Assembly: GCA_015056815.1 (NCBI GenBank)
Contig: SVFN01000027.1
Span: forward strand, 2,581-65,197
DNA length: 62,617 nt
Direction of reading: 5' to 3'
Source: Lachnospiraceae bacterium
Lineage (GTDB): Bacteria > Bacillota > Clostridia > Lachnospirales > Lachnospiraceae
The notes beneath the pieces are model-generated. The model ran no database searches, was not told the origin of the DNA, and was given only the letters and a program-made list of their open reading frames with translations. The stretch's first letter is position 1; each line of letters begins with the position of its first letter. A program made the position numbers and the translations under genes. Shown piece after piece: positions 1 through 7,294 of this stretch.

Positions 1-54
1 CTGTGTCATCCCCTTACTCTTGCGGATCAATTGTAGTTTCTCTGAAAAAATCAT
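1..54 (-). CDS. XRE-type HTH protein, N-terminal end only (runs off window)
   Basis: The first 54 bases, read on the minus strand, encode MIFSEKLQLIRKSKGMTQ, the typical first helix of an XRE/Cro-type DNA-binding domain (pattern LxxLRKxxGxTQ). A strong ribosome binding site GGAGG lies about 8 bases upstream of the ATG at position 54; a second in-frame ATG at 60 is too close to it. The rest of the gene lies outside the window, so only the start is supported. The family is normally a small transcriptional regulator. It lies next to other accessory genes on the same strand. Confidence 0.6.
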   Translation of the reverse strand, partial: MIFSEKLQLIRKSKGMTQ

Positions 55-119
55 ACTCATCACCTCCAAGACCAATGTACAATTTCTCATTGCTGAGATA
101 CATCAGTCATTGGTTGCGT

Positions 120-595
120 TTATGCTACTTTTGTTATACATCGTATCAAAGTTCCGACATTTTCATCATTCTTTAGGCGCTGATAATCCTTAACAATCAG
201 CAACTTGAATGAAGCTGAAATCCATGATGCAAACTCAAGCGCGATATCCGAATGAGCATATGTTCCACCATATCTTCCCGCTTTTGAGACGATTCCAATT
301 GCATTTACTCCCTCAATCCACTTGGACGGTGACATTGTAAATGCATGTAATCCAGCTTCACCTCTAAACCCCTCGAATTCGAGGGGTTTAAAATCCTGAT
401 TATGCAAGCTTTCCCATAACCCAAGAAATTCTATAGTTTCCCTATTTCTCATCCAATTGCATATCGTCGCATTTGCATCATCGCTTTTGTATTTTGCAAT
501 ATCAGTTAAAGATAAAAAATCATTTTCAAAGTCCGATGTATAAACTGCTATACTGATGCCGCCAACGTGTATTGTTTCTTTATCGTCTTAGGCAT
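120..595 (-). pseudogene. KilA-N domain protein, frameshifted and truncated
   Basis: The minus strand encodes a KilA-N type DNA-binding domain: TIHVGGISIAVYTSDF, then LSLTDIAKYKSDDANATICNWMRNRETIEFLGLWE, then KWIEGVNAIGI and the closing GRYGGTYAHSDIALEFASWIS block typical of the family. The only plausible ATG (593-595, reading MPKTIKK) is one base out of frame with this domain, so an A appears to have been lost in an A-rich run near 575. The frame stops at 120, soon after the domain, whereas family members usually reach roughly 250-280 residues. A shorter protein could start at the internal ATG at 452, but that would cut the domain. KilA-N proteins are common in phages and mobile elements. 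A 26-bp perfect palindrome lies inside the coding region at 365-390. Confidence 0.7.
365..390. repeat. 26-bp perfect palindrome inside the KilA-N gene
   Basis: A perfect 26-bp inverted repeat without a loop, outer arms TAAAC/GTTTA, centre TCGAATTCGA. In the KilA-N reading frame it encodes FKPLEFEGF. Near-identical or same-length palindromes occur at 4134-4159, 4158-4183 and 4234-4259. Confidence 0.9.
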
Positions 596-596
596 A

Positions 597-1352
597 TTAT
601 TTCACCTCCCCGGTCAGATAATCATATAATTTTTCAGGAGAACTGAAGTCGATATCATGGCCATTCTCGTCTGTGATAATGCCTGGCTCATACTTTCGTC
701 CATAATCCAATTCATAAATATAATAGTCAATGTTTTCAGCTGCATCCTTCAGCAGTTTTCGAAGCAAAAATACCACGGTGCTCTCATGTGAGATCTGAAG
801 TGCCGCCCCATTGCAAAAATCACACTCAACATTATCCCAGCTATTACGGAAGAGACTATTTACCTTTCTTATCAAATCCGATGAGTCCCTTAAACGATTC
901 AGTATCTCCACAAATTCTTCTTTACTGATACTTGCACTGAATTCTTTGGCATTTTCATGCAATGCCCTGTGAATCATCCTCTCGACTTGCTGAAATCGTA
1001 CGATTCCCAATGTTCTCTTTTCTAAGAAAGATGTGCCGTTTTGACCTTTTATGATCCATTCACAATCGGAATTATTGATGATGTACAGGTAATCCGTCCA
1101 ATTCTCCGTAATGTCAATTACCCTTTCTTCCTTGTAGGTAAGCAGATGGATCAGTTCTTCCTCGTAACCGTAATGAGACTTATTAAACCGGATCACAAAA
1201 CTCTCATAGTTACTGTAATTCGAAAACAATCCCGCTTCGAACATTTCCAGAATTCTATCAGCATTCCCATCCGGATACATATCTCCATTAAATTCTACTG
1301 ACGAGAAAATCTTCCCGTCCCGATCAATATAAATAATCTTTCCTCTTGTCAT
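597..1352 (-). CDS. hypothetical protein of about 251 aa
   Basis: An intact reading frame, product not recognised. The start is the ATG at 1352 (MTRGKIIYIDRDG), because GGAGG lies 7 bases upstream; an upstream in-frame ATG at 1406 has no such site. The protein is soluble, mixed alpha/beta, with no signal peptide or membrane segment. It contains two WxxN-type aromatic patches and a short CDFCNG motif that could be a lone metal or redox site. It lies just upstream of the KilA-N remnant, with the stop next to the KilA-N ATG, suggesting they were once co-transcribed. The neighbourhood is mobile-element debris, so it may be element cargo. No function can be assigned. Confidence 0.65.
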   Translation of the reverse strand: MTRGKIIYIDRDGKIFSSVEFNGDMYPDGNADRILEMFEAGLFSNYSNYESFVIRFNKSHYGYEEELIHLLTYKEERVIDITENWTDYLYIINNSDCEWIIKGQNGTSFLEKRTLGIVRFQQVERMIHRALHENAKEFSASISKEEFVEILNRLRDSSDLIRKVNSLFRNSWDNVECDFCNGAALQISHESTVVFLLRKLLKDAAENIDYYIYELDYGRKYEPGIITDENGHDIDFSSPEKLYDYLTGEVK

Positions 1353-1430
1353 CACGCACCTCCGATGTTTTTCTTTTATCGTATGATATGCGTGATTTTT
1401 TGTCATTGGACGGATAGTCCAAAATCCCGG

Positions 1431-1757
1431 CTATGCAACAAGTAGCGAATAATAAGCCTGCATTCGTTTTACAAATTGGTTTGAATTAGCCTTTGTAGCC
1501 AAACAACAATCATACGTATACTTTGTGTATTGTTTCACTAAAAGATCCTCCATATGAACATGGAACAATTCACTAAGGAGAAGAAGATTATCAACTGAAG
1601 GCAGTATTATTCCCTTAAACCATCTGTATACCGGTTGCGGGCATGACAATCCAAGATACTGTTGAATATCCCTTACGCTATATCCATTCTCATATGCATA
1701 TTTTCGGAGGTTGTTTCCGGTCTTCTCCATATCGATTATAGTTTTACTTTCAATCAT
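1431..1757 (-). CDS. XRE-like helix-turn-helix regulator, about 108 aa
   Basis: A small DNA-binding protein. Residues roughly 10-65 form an HTH of XRE type: GNNLRKYAYENGYSVRDIQQYLGLSCPQPVYRWFKG, followed by the helix NLLLLSELFHVHMEDLLV, which matches the closing part of the domain. The C-terminal 40 residues are not recognisable. The start is taken at ATG 1757 rather than GTG 1769 because AGGA is placed a few bases before it. The gene overlaps by a few bases the end of the broken serine recombinase (stop at 1750), so they were probably one transcript. It likely regulated the mobile element from which the recombinase came. Confidence 0.7.
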   Translation of the reverse strand: MIESKTIIDMEKTGNNLRKYAYENGYSVRDIQQYLGLSCPQPVYRWFKGIILPSVDNLLLLSELFHVHMEDLLVKQYTKYTYDCCLATKANSNQFVKRMQAYYSLLVA

Positions 1758-2936
1758 TCGTCCTGTCACCTTTTATTCTGTAATAATCCTCCATATCAAC
1801 ATCCAGAGTAATGGCTTTCGGACGGGTGTTGCTCACTCGCTGCAAAAGGCTCACGACTTCAACTGTTGACTTCGATTCCAAGGGCAAGTTCTTAATTTCC
1901 TGCCCCTGTACCGGCATAGGAAAATTGAAAACGATATTTCTGATCCAGCAGCCGTTATCGGGCTTTTCAGGGTAGATATCTATGCGCTCGATAAACGCCC
2001 TCATAAAGTCTCTCTGCTCTACCTCAGTGAACGTATTATACAGCTTATCAAACGCAAGCAGGAGCTGATATACATTATCAGCGGATATCTTTTCCTGCCG
2101 CACGCTCAGAAGCCTGCTGTTCCACTCATTCATCTGTGTTTCTACGATTTGCGCCTTGGCTATGTTTCCATACAGACTCTTGCCGTAGCAGGGGCATTTC
2201 AGCAAGCCGGACAGTATATGTGCATGTTCGATGTCATGCACCTTCTCACGCTTAAAGTTGTTAGCTTTACGCTTTTCCTGTGCCAACTGCCAGTCCGACT
2301 CCGATATGATAGCCTCATGATGTCCGTTATATATCGGATACTCATCCTGCTCCACGATATGCATTTCATTACGGGTTCCGATCTTTTTCTCGGTGCGACG
2401 CCTGCCGTATGCTATCTTACCCATATATACAGGATTATCAAGCACACTCTTTACAAAGCCGGATGAAAAGCCGGGGATTGTGTTATTCTTACGAAGCTTC
2501 TTGGTGTATCCGTTATCGTTAAGATATGATGCCACGCCGTTGATACCCGAATTGGTATGGATATAGCGGTCATATATGATACGGATGATCTCCACCTCAT
2601 CATCCGCTATCAGCAGTTGTCCGTTTTCAAGCTTATAGCCATAGGGTGCGAATCCTCCATTCCACTTACCTTCCTTTGCTTTCTGCTCCCTGCCTGCCAT
2701 GGTCTGTGTGCGGATATTTTCACGCTCTATCTCGGCAACGGCTGACAGGACGATATCATAAGCTTACCTGCATCCTTTGAAGAATCAATCCCATCTTCCA
2801 CGCAGATTAGGTTCACACCATAATCCTGCATGCTCTGAAGGGAATTCAGAACATCAGCAGCCTTACGCCCAAAACGGGAGAGTTTGAACACCAGAACGAA
2901 ATCCACGCCATCCTCGCCGCTTTCAATCTTCTCCAT
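1750..2936 (-). pseudogene. large serine recombinase, N-terminally truncated and frameshifted
   Basis: Two minus-strand frames together read as a serine recombinase/resolvase. The first (2936-2727) carries the resolvase core DFVLVFKLSRFGRKAADVL and LICVEDGIDSSKDAGKLMI. The second (2750-1750) continues with VLSAVAEIERENIRTQT, the Recombinase domain (GYTKKLRKNNTIPGFSSGFVKSVLDNPVYMGKI) and a zinc-ribbon remnant (LSGLLKCPCYGKSLYG, where the usual four Cys are incomplete). A one-base loss near 2750-2755 separates them. The N-terminal 60 or so residues with the catalytic Ser are absent; the sequence instead runs into the DUF1016 gene at 2966. The enzyme is therefore dead. It marks an old mobile element end. 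Confidence 0.85.
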
Positions 2937-2965
2937 CTTCTTTCTCCATCAACCTCCCGATCAGT

Positions 2966-4060
2966 TCACTGCATATCAGCCTCTTCAATCCATTCCTGTA
3001 GTTTCTCCTTGAGTAGCTTCTTATCCGGCAGATACAGCTTGTATTCCTTTGCATAGATATTGGAATCCTTCGGCAATGTCAGTTCTACCAACGCCTCATC
3101 ACTCTGCTTACACATCAAGATTCCGATTGTTGGATTTTCGCCCTCTATAATCTCGTACCGGTCATAATAGTTCACATACATCTGCATCTGCCCCAAATCC
3201 TGATGCGTCAACTCTTCTACCTTAAAGTCTATTAGGACATAGCATCGCAGAAAACGATTATACAGAACCAAATCCAAATAGAAATTCTTATCATTAAATG
3301 TAAATCTACGCTGCCGTCTTTCAAACAAGAAGCCTTTACCCATTTCAAGCAGAAAATCCTGAAGCTTATCCAAAACACCTGCTTCCAAATCATTCTCATG
3401 ATAGCTGCTCTTATCATCAAGGCCAGCAAATTCCAATACATATGGAGATTTCAGTATATCCTCTGGCCGGTATGGCATAGCTCCCTGCGTGGCCATTGCC
3501 ATGACCTCATTTTTATCTCTGCTCAATGCAAGACGCTCATAAAGACTGGAATGATACTGCCGCTTCAATGTTTTAACATTCCAGACACCTTTTATAGCTT
3601 CAAGTTCATAGAAGCTTCTTTCGGCAGGATCTTCAATCGTCATCAAAACTTGATAATGCGTCCAACTCAGCTTGAAAGGAAAGTTCTGATGATCAACCGT
3701 CAATTGTCCAATCGGCGATTGGACAATTCCGTTTTCCTGCATTGTCCCTAATTGTCCAATTCCTGATTGGACAATTTGTGATTCACGATCTTTGTATGTC
3801 AGATAGAACTTTCTCATCCCAGCCAGATTGCTTCTCGAAAAACCGCGACCGTATTCGCTTGTCAGATATACCGAAAGCGAATCCAGTACTCTTGCTCCAT
3901 ATTGTGCACGTTCTGAGCCTTGTTGTTCTTCCTCTATCATGTATTTTCCCAGAAGATAGCTGGTATATACCGTCAGCGCATTGACGACAACACCCATGCT
4001 GCTTCTTGCATTATCGATCAAAGCCTTTGACTTTTTAAAAAGTTCAGTAAATTCATTCAT
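2966..4060 (-). CDS. DUF1016 / YhcG-family PDDEXK nuclease-domain protein (copy A)
   Basis: A 364-residue protein of the YhcG/DUF1016 family, which pairs an N-terminal helical DUF1016 domain (VNALTVYTSYLLGKYMIEEE, GRGFSRSNLAGMRKFYLTY) with a C-terminal PDDEXK-type nuclease fold. Visible nuclease elements are the Asp of FYLDLVLYNR and LIDFKVEELTHQDLGQMQMYVNYY. The start at 4060 (MNEFTELF) is chosen over 4132 because AGAGG precedes it and the length then matches the second copy at 46687 (366 aa). The linker between the domains is unusual: it carries two near-identical IVQSxIGQL units encoded by 27-bp palindromes. An HTH gene lies upstream, separated by 196 bases that hold four palindromes. Biological role is uncertain; the family is linked to DNA or RNA processing and to mobile-element conflict. 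Confidence 0.85.
   Translation of the reverse strand: MNEFTELFKKSKALIDNARSSMGVVVNALTVYTSYLLGKYMIEEEQQGSERAQYGARVLDSLSVYLTSEYGRGFSRSNLAGMRKFYLTYKDRESQIVQSGIGQLGTMQENGIVQSPIGQLTVDHQNFPFKLSWTHYQVLMTIEDPAERSFYELEAIKGVWNVKTLKRQYHSSLYERLALSRDKNEVMAMATQGAMPYRPEDILKSPYVLEFAGLDDKSSYHENDLEAGVLDKLQDFLLEMGKGFLFERRQRRFTFNDKNFYLDLVLYNRFLRCYVLIDFKVEELTHQDLGQMQMYVNYYDRYEIIEGENPTIGILMCKQSDEALVELTLPKDSNIYAKEYKLYLPDKKLLKEKLQEWIEEADMQ
3702..3776. repeat. two 27-bp in-frame palindromes in DUF1016 copy A
   Basis: Perfect inverted repeats at 3702-3728 (12-bp arms AATTGTCCAATC, 3-base loop) and 3750-3776 (11-bp arms, 5-base loop). They start 48 bases apart, exactly 16 codons, and each encodes IVQSxIGQL. They sit between the helical domain and the nuclease domain. 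Confidence 0.9.
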
Positions 4061-4100
4061 TCCTCGGTACCTCTCAAATATCTCTCGTCTGCGAATCCTA

Positions 4101-4259
4101 AGGTCGATTTTTTCGACCTCAAGATTACCCATCTAAACAGGTCAATTTCGACCTGTTTAAACGTATCGAATTCGATGCGTTTAACTCCATCCTGTAATGA
4201 TCTTTTTTGTAATATCACGAAAATGATATCCGTTAAACCCCTCGAATTCGAGGGGGTTA
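4101..4259. repeat. cluster of four palindromes between HTH and DUF1016 genes
   Basis: Four inverted repeats fill the region upstream of DUF1016 copy A: 4101-4119 (arms AGGTCGA/TCGACCT), 4134-4159 (arms TAAACAGGTC/GACCTGTTTA), 4158-4183 (TAAACG...CGTTTA, centre ATCGAATTCGAT, one mismatched pair) and 4234-4259 (TAAACCCC...GGGGGTTA, same centre as the KilA-N palindrome). The last three are each 26 bp, and the second and third share two bases. The last overlaps the HTH stop codon. Confidence 0.85.
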
Positions 4260-4457
4260 ACCCTTCTTGCTCTTATTTACCAGTCTCTCGTACTCCATCT
4301 GATATGCAATCAACCGAGGAATGTATTCCGGCGGAGTACGCCTTCCCGATTCCCAGTCCTCTATTGTACGAACCGGGATTCCGGTATGCTTTGAAAATTC
4401 TGTTCTATTCTCACCGACACTCTCACGAAGTTCCCTTATTCTCTTTGCTATATCCAT
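4257..4457 (-). CDS. small XRE-type HTH regulator, 66 aa
   Basis: Encodes a minimal XRE DNA-binding domain: MDIAKRIRELRESVGENRTEF, SKHTGIPVRTIEDWESGRRTPPEYIPRL, then YQMEYERLV. The start at 4457 is set by GGAGG nine bases upstream; a longer frame to 4550 lacks a binding site. It lies directly upstream of DUF1016 copy A on the same strand, the same arrangement as HTH + DUF1016 at 46452-47787. That suggests a two-gene unit in which the small protein regulates the nuclease, possibly through the palindromes between them, but this is inference. The stop codon is embedded in a 26-bp palindrome. Confidence 0.8.
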   Translation of the reverse strand: MDIAKRIRELRESVGENRTEFSKHTGIPVRTIEDWESGRRTPPEYIPRLIAYQMEYERLVNKSKKG

Positions 4458-4574
4458 AGTTTTTACCTCCACGCAATGCCATAGTGTTAATATATCACAT
4501 TTCCTCTCTCTCAGCAATGCGTGAAAGGTAAAAATCTGCATGTTTTTCATGAAATTGTCGTATCATATGCCTCG

Positions 4575-4808
4575 TTATTTCCTGTCCGTCATAAGCTTAC
4601 AGTATCCGAGCATTCGAGAGGAAAATCTGTCCTTATCAGCGCCACACTCAATCTCGGTACTGATCAGGTTTCTAAGCTTTTCCCAATCCATCTTCTCAAG
4701 TAAACCCGGACCGTATTTCATTATCAGCCTGCTCATCCTTTTGAAGGAAGCTCTGCATGACATACATCTCACACATGGTATTCGAGACAGGCGTGCCGTA
4801 GGCAACAC
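4575..4808 (-). pseudogene. degenerate remnant of a mobile-element helicase/methylase gene
   Basis: On the minus strand around 4740-4800 one frame reads GTPVSNTMCEMYVMQSFLQ, which closely resembles the helicase motif 'GTPISNSMTELYTMxRYLQ' of the giant SNF2/methylase proteins carried by conjugative elements. The frame then degenerates. A second frame ending at 4575 (WEKLRNLISTEIECGADKDRFSSRMLGYCKLMTDRK) may be a fragment of another gene and is not recognised. Neither has a start signal. I treat the whole stretch as decayed element DNA. Confidence 0.45.
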
Positions 4809-4879
4809 CTTAGCAACAGTTATTTGATAAAGTTTGGACGGTTGGTTTTACAGCAATAAAACCGAAAGGACAGATACAA

Positions 4880-5110
4880 ATGATTGATGCGATGTACAAT
4901 TACAGACAGGGTGAAATCCACTCCGCTGAGTTTTCTGACGAGTTTAACAAGCTCTGTATCCCCTTTGAAGATTCACTTAGCGAGGAGCAGATTGATGTAT
5001 TCCACAAAATCCTCGACTGCGTAAGCAATACCGCCGCCGCTGAGATGAGCACTGCTTACAAGGTCGGCTTCAAGGACAGCGTGGCTTTAATGATAGAAGT
5101 TCAGATATAA
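4880..5110 (+). CDS. small helical protein, 76 aa (DUF6809-like)
   Basis: An intact small acidic protein, MIDAMYNYRQGEI ... EEQIDVFHKILDCVSN ... AYKVGFKDSVALMIEV. AAAGGA precedes the ATG at a workable distance. The arrangement, a short N-terminal strand region, a central helix and a final helix ending in a hydrophobic LMIEV, recalls the small DUF6809-type proteins common in Clostridia, but I am not certain. It is followed by a clear rho-independent terminator, so it is probably a single-gene transcript. It precedes the peptidase/ABC/two-component block on the same strand. Function unknown. Confidence 0.6.
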   Translation: MIDAMYNYRQGEIHSAEFSDEFNKLCIPFEDSLSEEQIDVFHKILDCVSNTAAAEMSTAYKVGFKDSVALMIEVQI

Positions 5111-5125
5111 CCAAATATATAAAGT

Positions 5126-5165
5126 GGTCTTGTTTCTGTTAATTCAGGGATAAGACCTTTTTTAT
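5126..5165 (+). terminator. rho-independent terminator
   Basis: Inverted repeat GGTCTT ... AAGACC followed by a run of six T, 15 bases after the stop of the small protein at 5110. Confidence 0.75.
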
Positions 5166-5276
5166 ATGCAACTCAATAATTTAATGTTCAGTTAATGTTT
5201 GGCAATTGTTCCGTTAAGAGTGCGGTAGTATCATACATATATCAAAGGAAAAAGAATACAAGAGGGTGTTTTGAAA

Positions 5277-7292
5277 ATGAAGAAAACTAAAAGGATAATA
5301 TCTTTTATTTCCGCACTTGCTGTTATGAGCGGAATGCTCTGCGGCTGTACACCAGACAGCGCAAAGGAAACATCTGCTGAACCGGCTACAGCTCATCAAG
5401 TTCTTGACGTATCGGCGATCAGAGCGCAGGACGACTTTTACGGATATATCAACGCAGAACATCTGCTCGGCACTCTGCCTGCATACGGCGAAATGACCTG
5501 GGGTACTTTTGAGGAAGTGGATGCACAGACTGTACAGGAAGTACTCGGACTTATCAGCGAGATCGTTACATCAGAGGAAGAATATGAGCCGGGCAGCGCA
5601 GAATATCTGATAAAAAATGTCTACGATCAGGCAATGGCTTTTGATGATAATAAGGCGGTGTATTCGGAGATACGCAGTTTGTGCGATAAGATAAACAGTG
5701 TCGGAAGTATCGGTGAACTAATGGAACTTTGGAAAAAGCTGTACCGTTCATACGGAGCGAATACGCCCTTTGTGCCAACGGTAAGACAAAATTATTTCAA
5801 GTCGGGCGAATTCGCCTTGCTGATAGACCATAGCAAAGGAATGTGCGGAAATTCTTATGAGGACATATCCGACAGCGATGAAGCGTGTATCAGCATGAAA
5901 AACTACATGAGAGATATGCTGATGGCGATAAGCTATGATAAGGACACCGCCGACAGCAAAGCAAAGCAGGCGGTATATCTTGCACTGGAAATTGCCCGCA
6001 GTACCGATTTTTCGGCAGGAAAAGCGGCAAACCCATTTGCGGCTTTTGAATTTGTCAGCGAGGAGGATATGAACGGCATTTTCTCTAATCTTGATACAAG
6101 CGTGGTAAAGCTGTTCTTCGGGCTTGATGAAAACACCTATGGCGGCTGGTATGTAAAGGACAGAGGTCAGCTCGAAAAGATGAATGAGATGATGACAGAG
6201 GAAAATCTTGAAAGCTGGAAAACGATACTTATTTCCGAACTTGTGACGGCAAATATGGAGTTTTTAAGCACCGAAGCGGACAGCCTTTCGGAATACGGCA
6301 GCGGAGAGGAAAAGGAGTATTCCGTGTGTGTCAATACGATCGCATCAAATTTGTTTTTTGTAAATGACCTGAGCGCACTGTATGCTGAAAAATACTACAC
6401 TGCCGAAGCGGACGCCGCTGTTCGTGAAATGTGCGAACAGCTAAGACAAAGCTACCGTGAACTTATCAGCGGTGCAGACTGGCTGACAGAGGGCGGACGC
6501 AAGGCGTTACTCAAAAAACTCGATAATATGAGATTTATCCTGCCCGATGCGGCAGTATCCGAAACCGACCCGACCCGTGCGGAACTGATAAAAGAAAGCT
6601 ATCCGCAGACGCTCCATGCCATAAGGGAGCGCTCCTATGATGACAACATTGGGAATATCGGTGCGAAGTTCGATATGACACGTCCCATAATGGCAACCTA
6701 TGAAGTGAACGCAAACTACAATCCAAACAATACAGTTACCATAACTGCGGCGATCATGCACGCTCCTTTTTTCGACCCCAAAGCCGATATCGGAACGAAC
6801 CTCGGCGGACTGGGTGCGATCATAGGTCACGAAATGGGTCACGGCTTTGATACGATGTGTATGGACTACAACGAAAACGGCGAATATGCTCCCGATTGGC
6901 TCTCTGATACCGACAGAAATGCATTTGTGGAAAGAGCAGAAAAAATGCAGGGTTATTTCTCTGATTATACCGTGCTTGATATCTATCACGTTGACGGCAA
7001 AAAAACAAGCGGCGAGAACTATGCCGATTTAGGTTCAATGGAATGTATTGTGAATATCCTCAAAGATGATAAGGTGGAACTGAAAAAATACTTTGAGAAT
7101 TACGCAGTCACATACGCCGAGACACGGGTAGACAGCTATGCGATAGATGCCTTGGAGAGCGATGAGCATAGTCCCGGAAAGGTCAGGATCAACGCAGTGC
7201 TTTCAAACTGCGAAATGTTTTACGAGATATACAATATAAAGGAGGGGGACGGTATGTACTGCGCTCCTGAGGAAAGGGTAAGCAGGTGGTAA
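5277..7292 (+). CDS. M13-family metallopeptidase lipoprotein
   Basis: A 671-residue zinc endopeptidase of the neprilysin/PepO type, predicted to be anchored outside the membrane. The N-terminus is a lipoprotein signal peptide with lipobox LCGC (Cys about residue 22-24). The M13 core is complete: NPNNTVTITAAIMHAPFF before the active site, HEMGH (two zinc His and the catalytic Glu, about residue 516), the third ligand in SGENYADLGS (about 578), and the closing CAPEERV motif. Family length is usually 630-700 residues. The ATG at 5277 is preferred over the TTG at 5271 because GAGGG lies at proper distance. It overlaps the start region of the ABC permease downstream, so peptidase, permease and ATPase form one transcript. 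A role in degrading or maturing a peptide handled by the exporter is inference. Confidence 0.9.
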   Translation: MKKTKRIISFISALAVMSGMLCGCTPDSAKETSAEPATAHQVLDVSAIRAQDDFYGYINAEHLLGTLPAYGEMTWGTFEEVDAQTVQEVLGLISEIVTSEEEYEPGSAEYLIKNVYDQAMAFDDNKAVYSEIRSLCDKINSVGSIGELMELWKKLYRSYGANTPFVPTVRQNYFKSGEFALLIDHSKGMCGNSYEDISDSDEACISMKNYMRDMLMAISYDKDTADSKAKQAVYLALEIARSTDFSAGKAANPFAAFEFVSEEDMNGIFSNLDTSVVKLFFGLDENTYGGWYVKDRGQLEKMNEMMTEENLESWKTILISELVTANMEFLSTEADSLSEYGSGEEKEYSVCVNTIASNLFFVNDLSALYAEKYYTAEADAAVREMCEQLRQSYRELISGADWLTEGGRKALLKKLDNMRFILPDAAVSETDPTRAELIKESYPQTLHAIRERSYDDNIGNIGAKFDMTRPIMATYEVNANYNPNNTVTITAAIMHAPFFDPKADIGTNLGGLGAIIGHEMGHGFDTMCMDYNENGEYAPDWLSDTDRNAFVERAEKMQGYFSDYTVLDIYHVDGKKTSGENYADLGSMECIVNILKDDKVELKKYFENYAVTYAETRVDSYAIDALESDEHSPGKVRINAVLSNCEMFYEIYNIKEGDGMYCAPEERVSRW

Positions 7293-7294
7293 AA

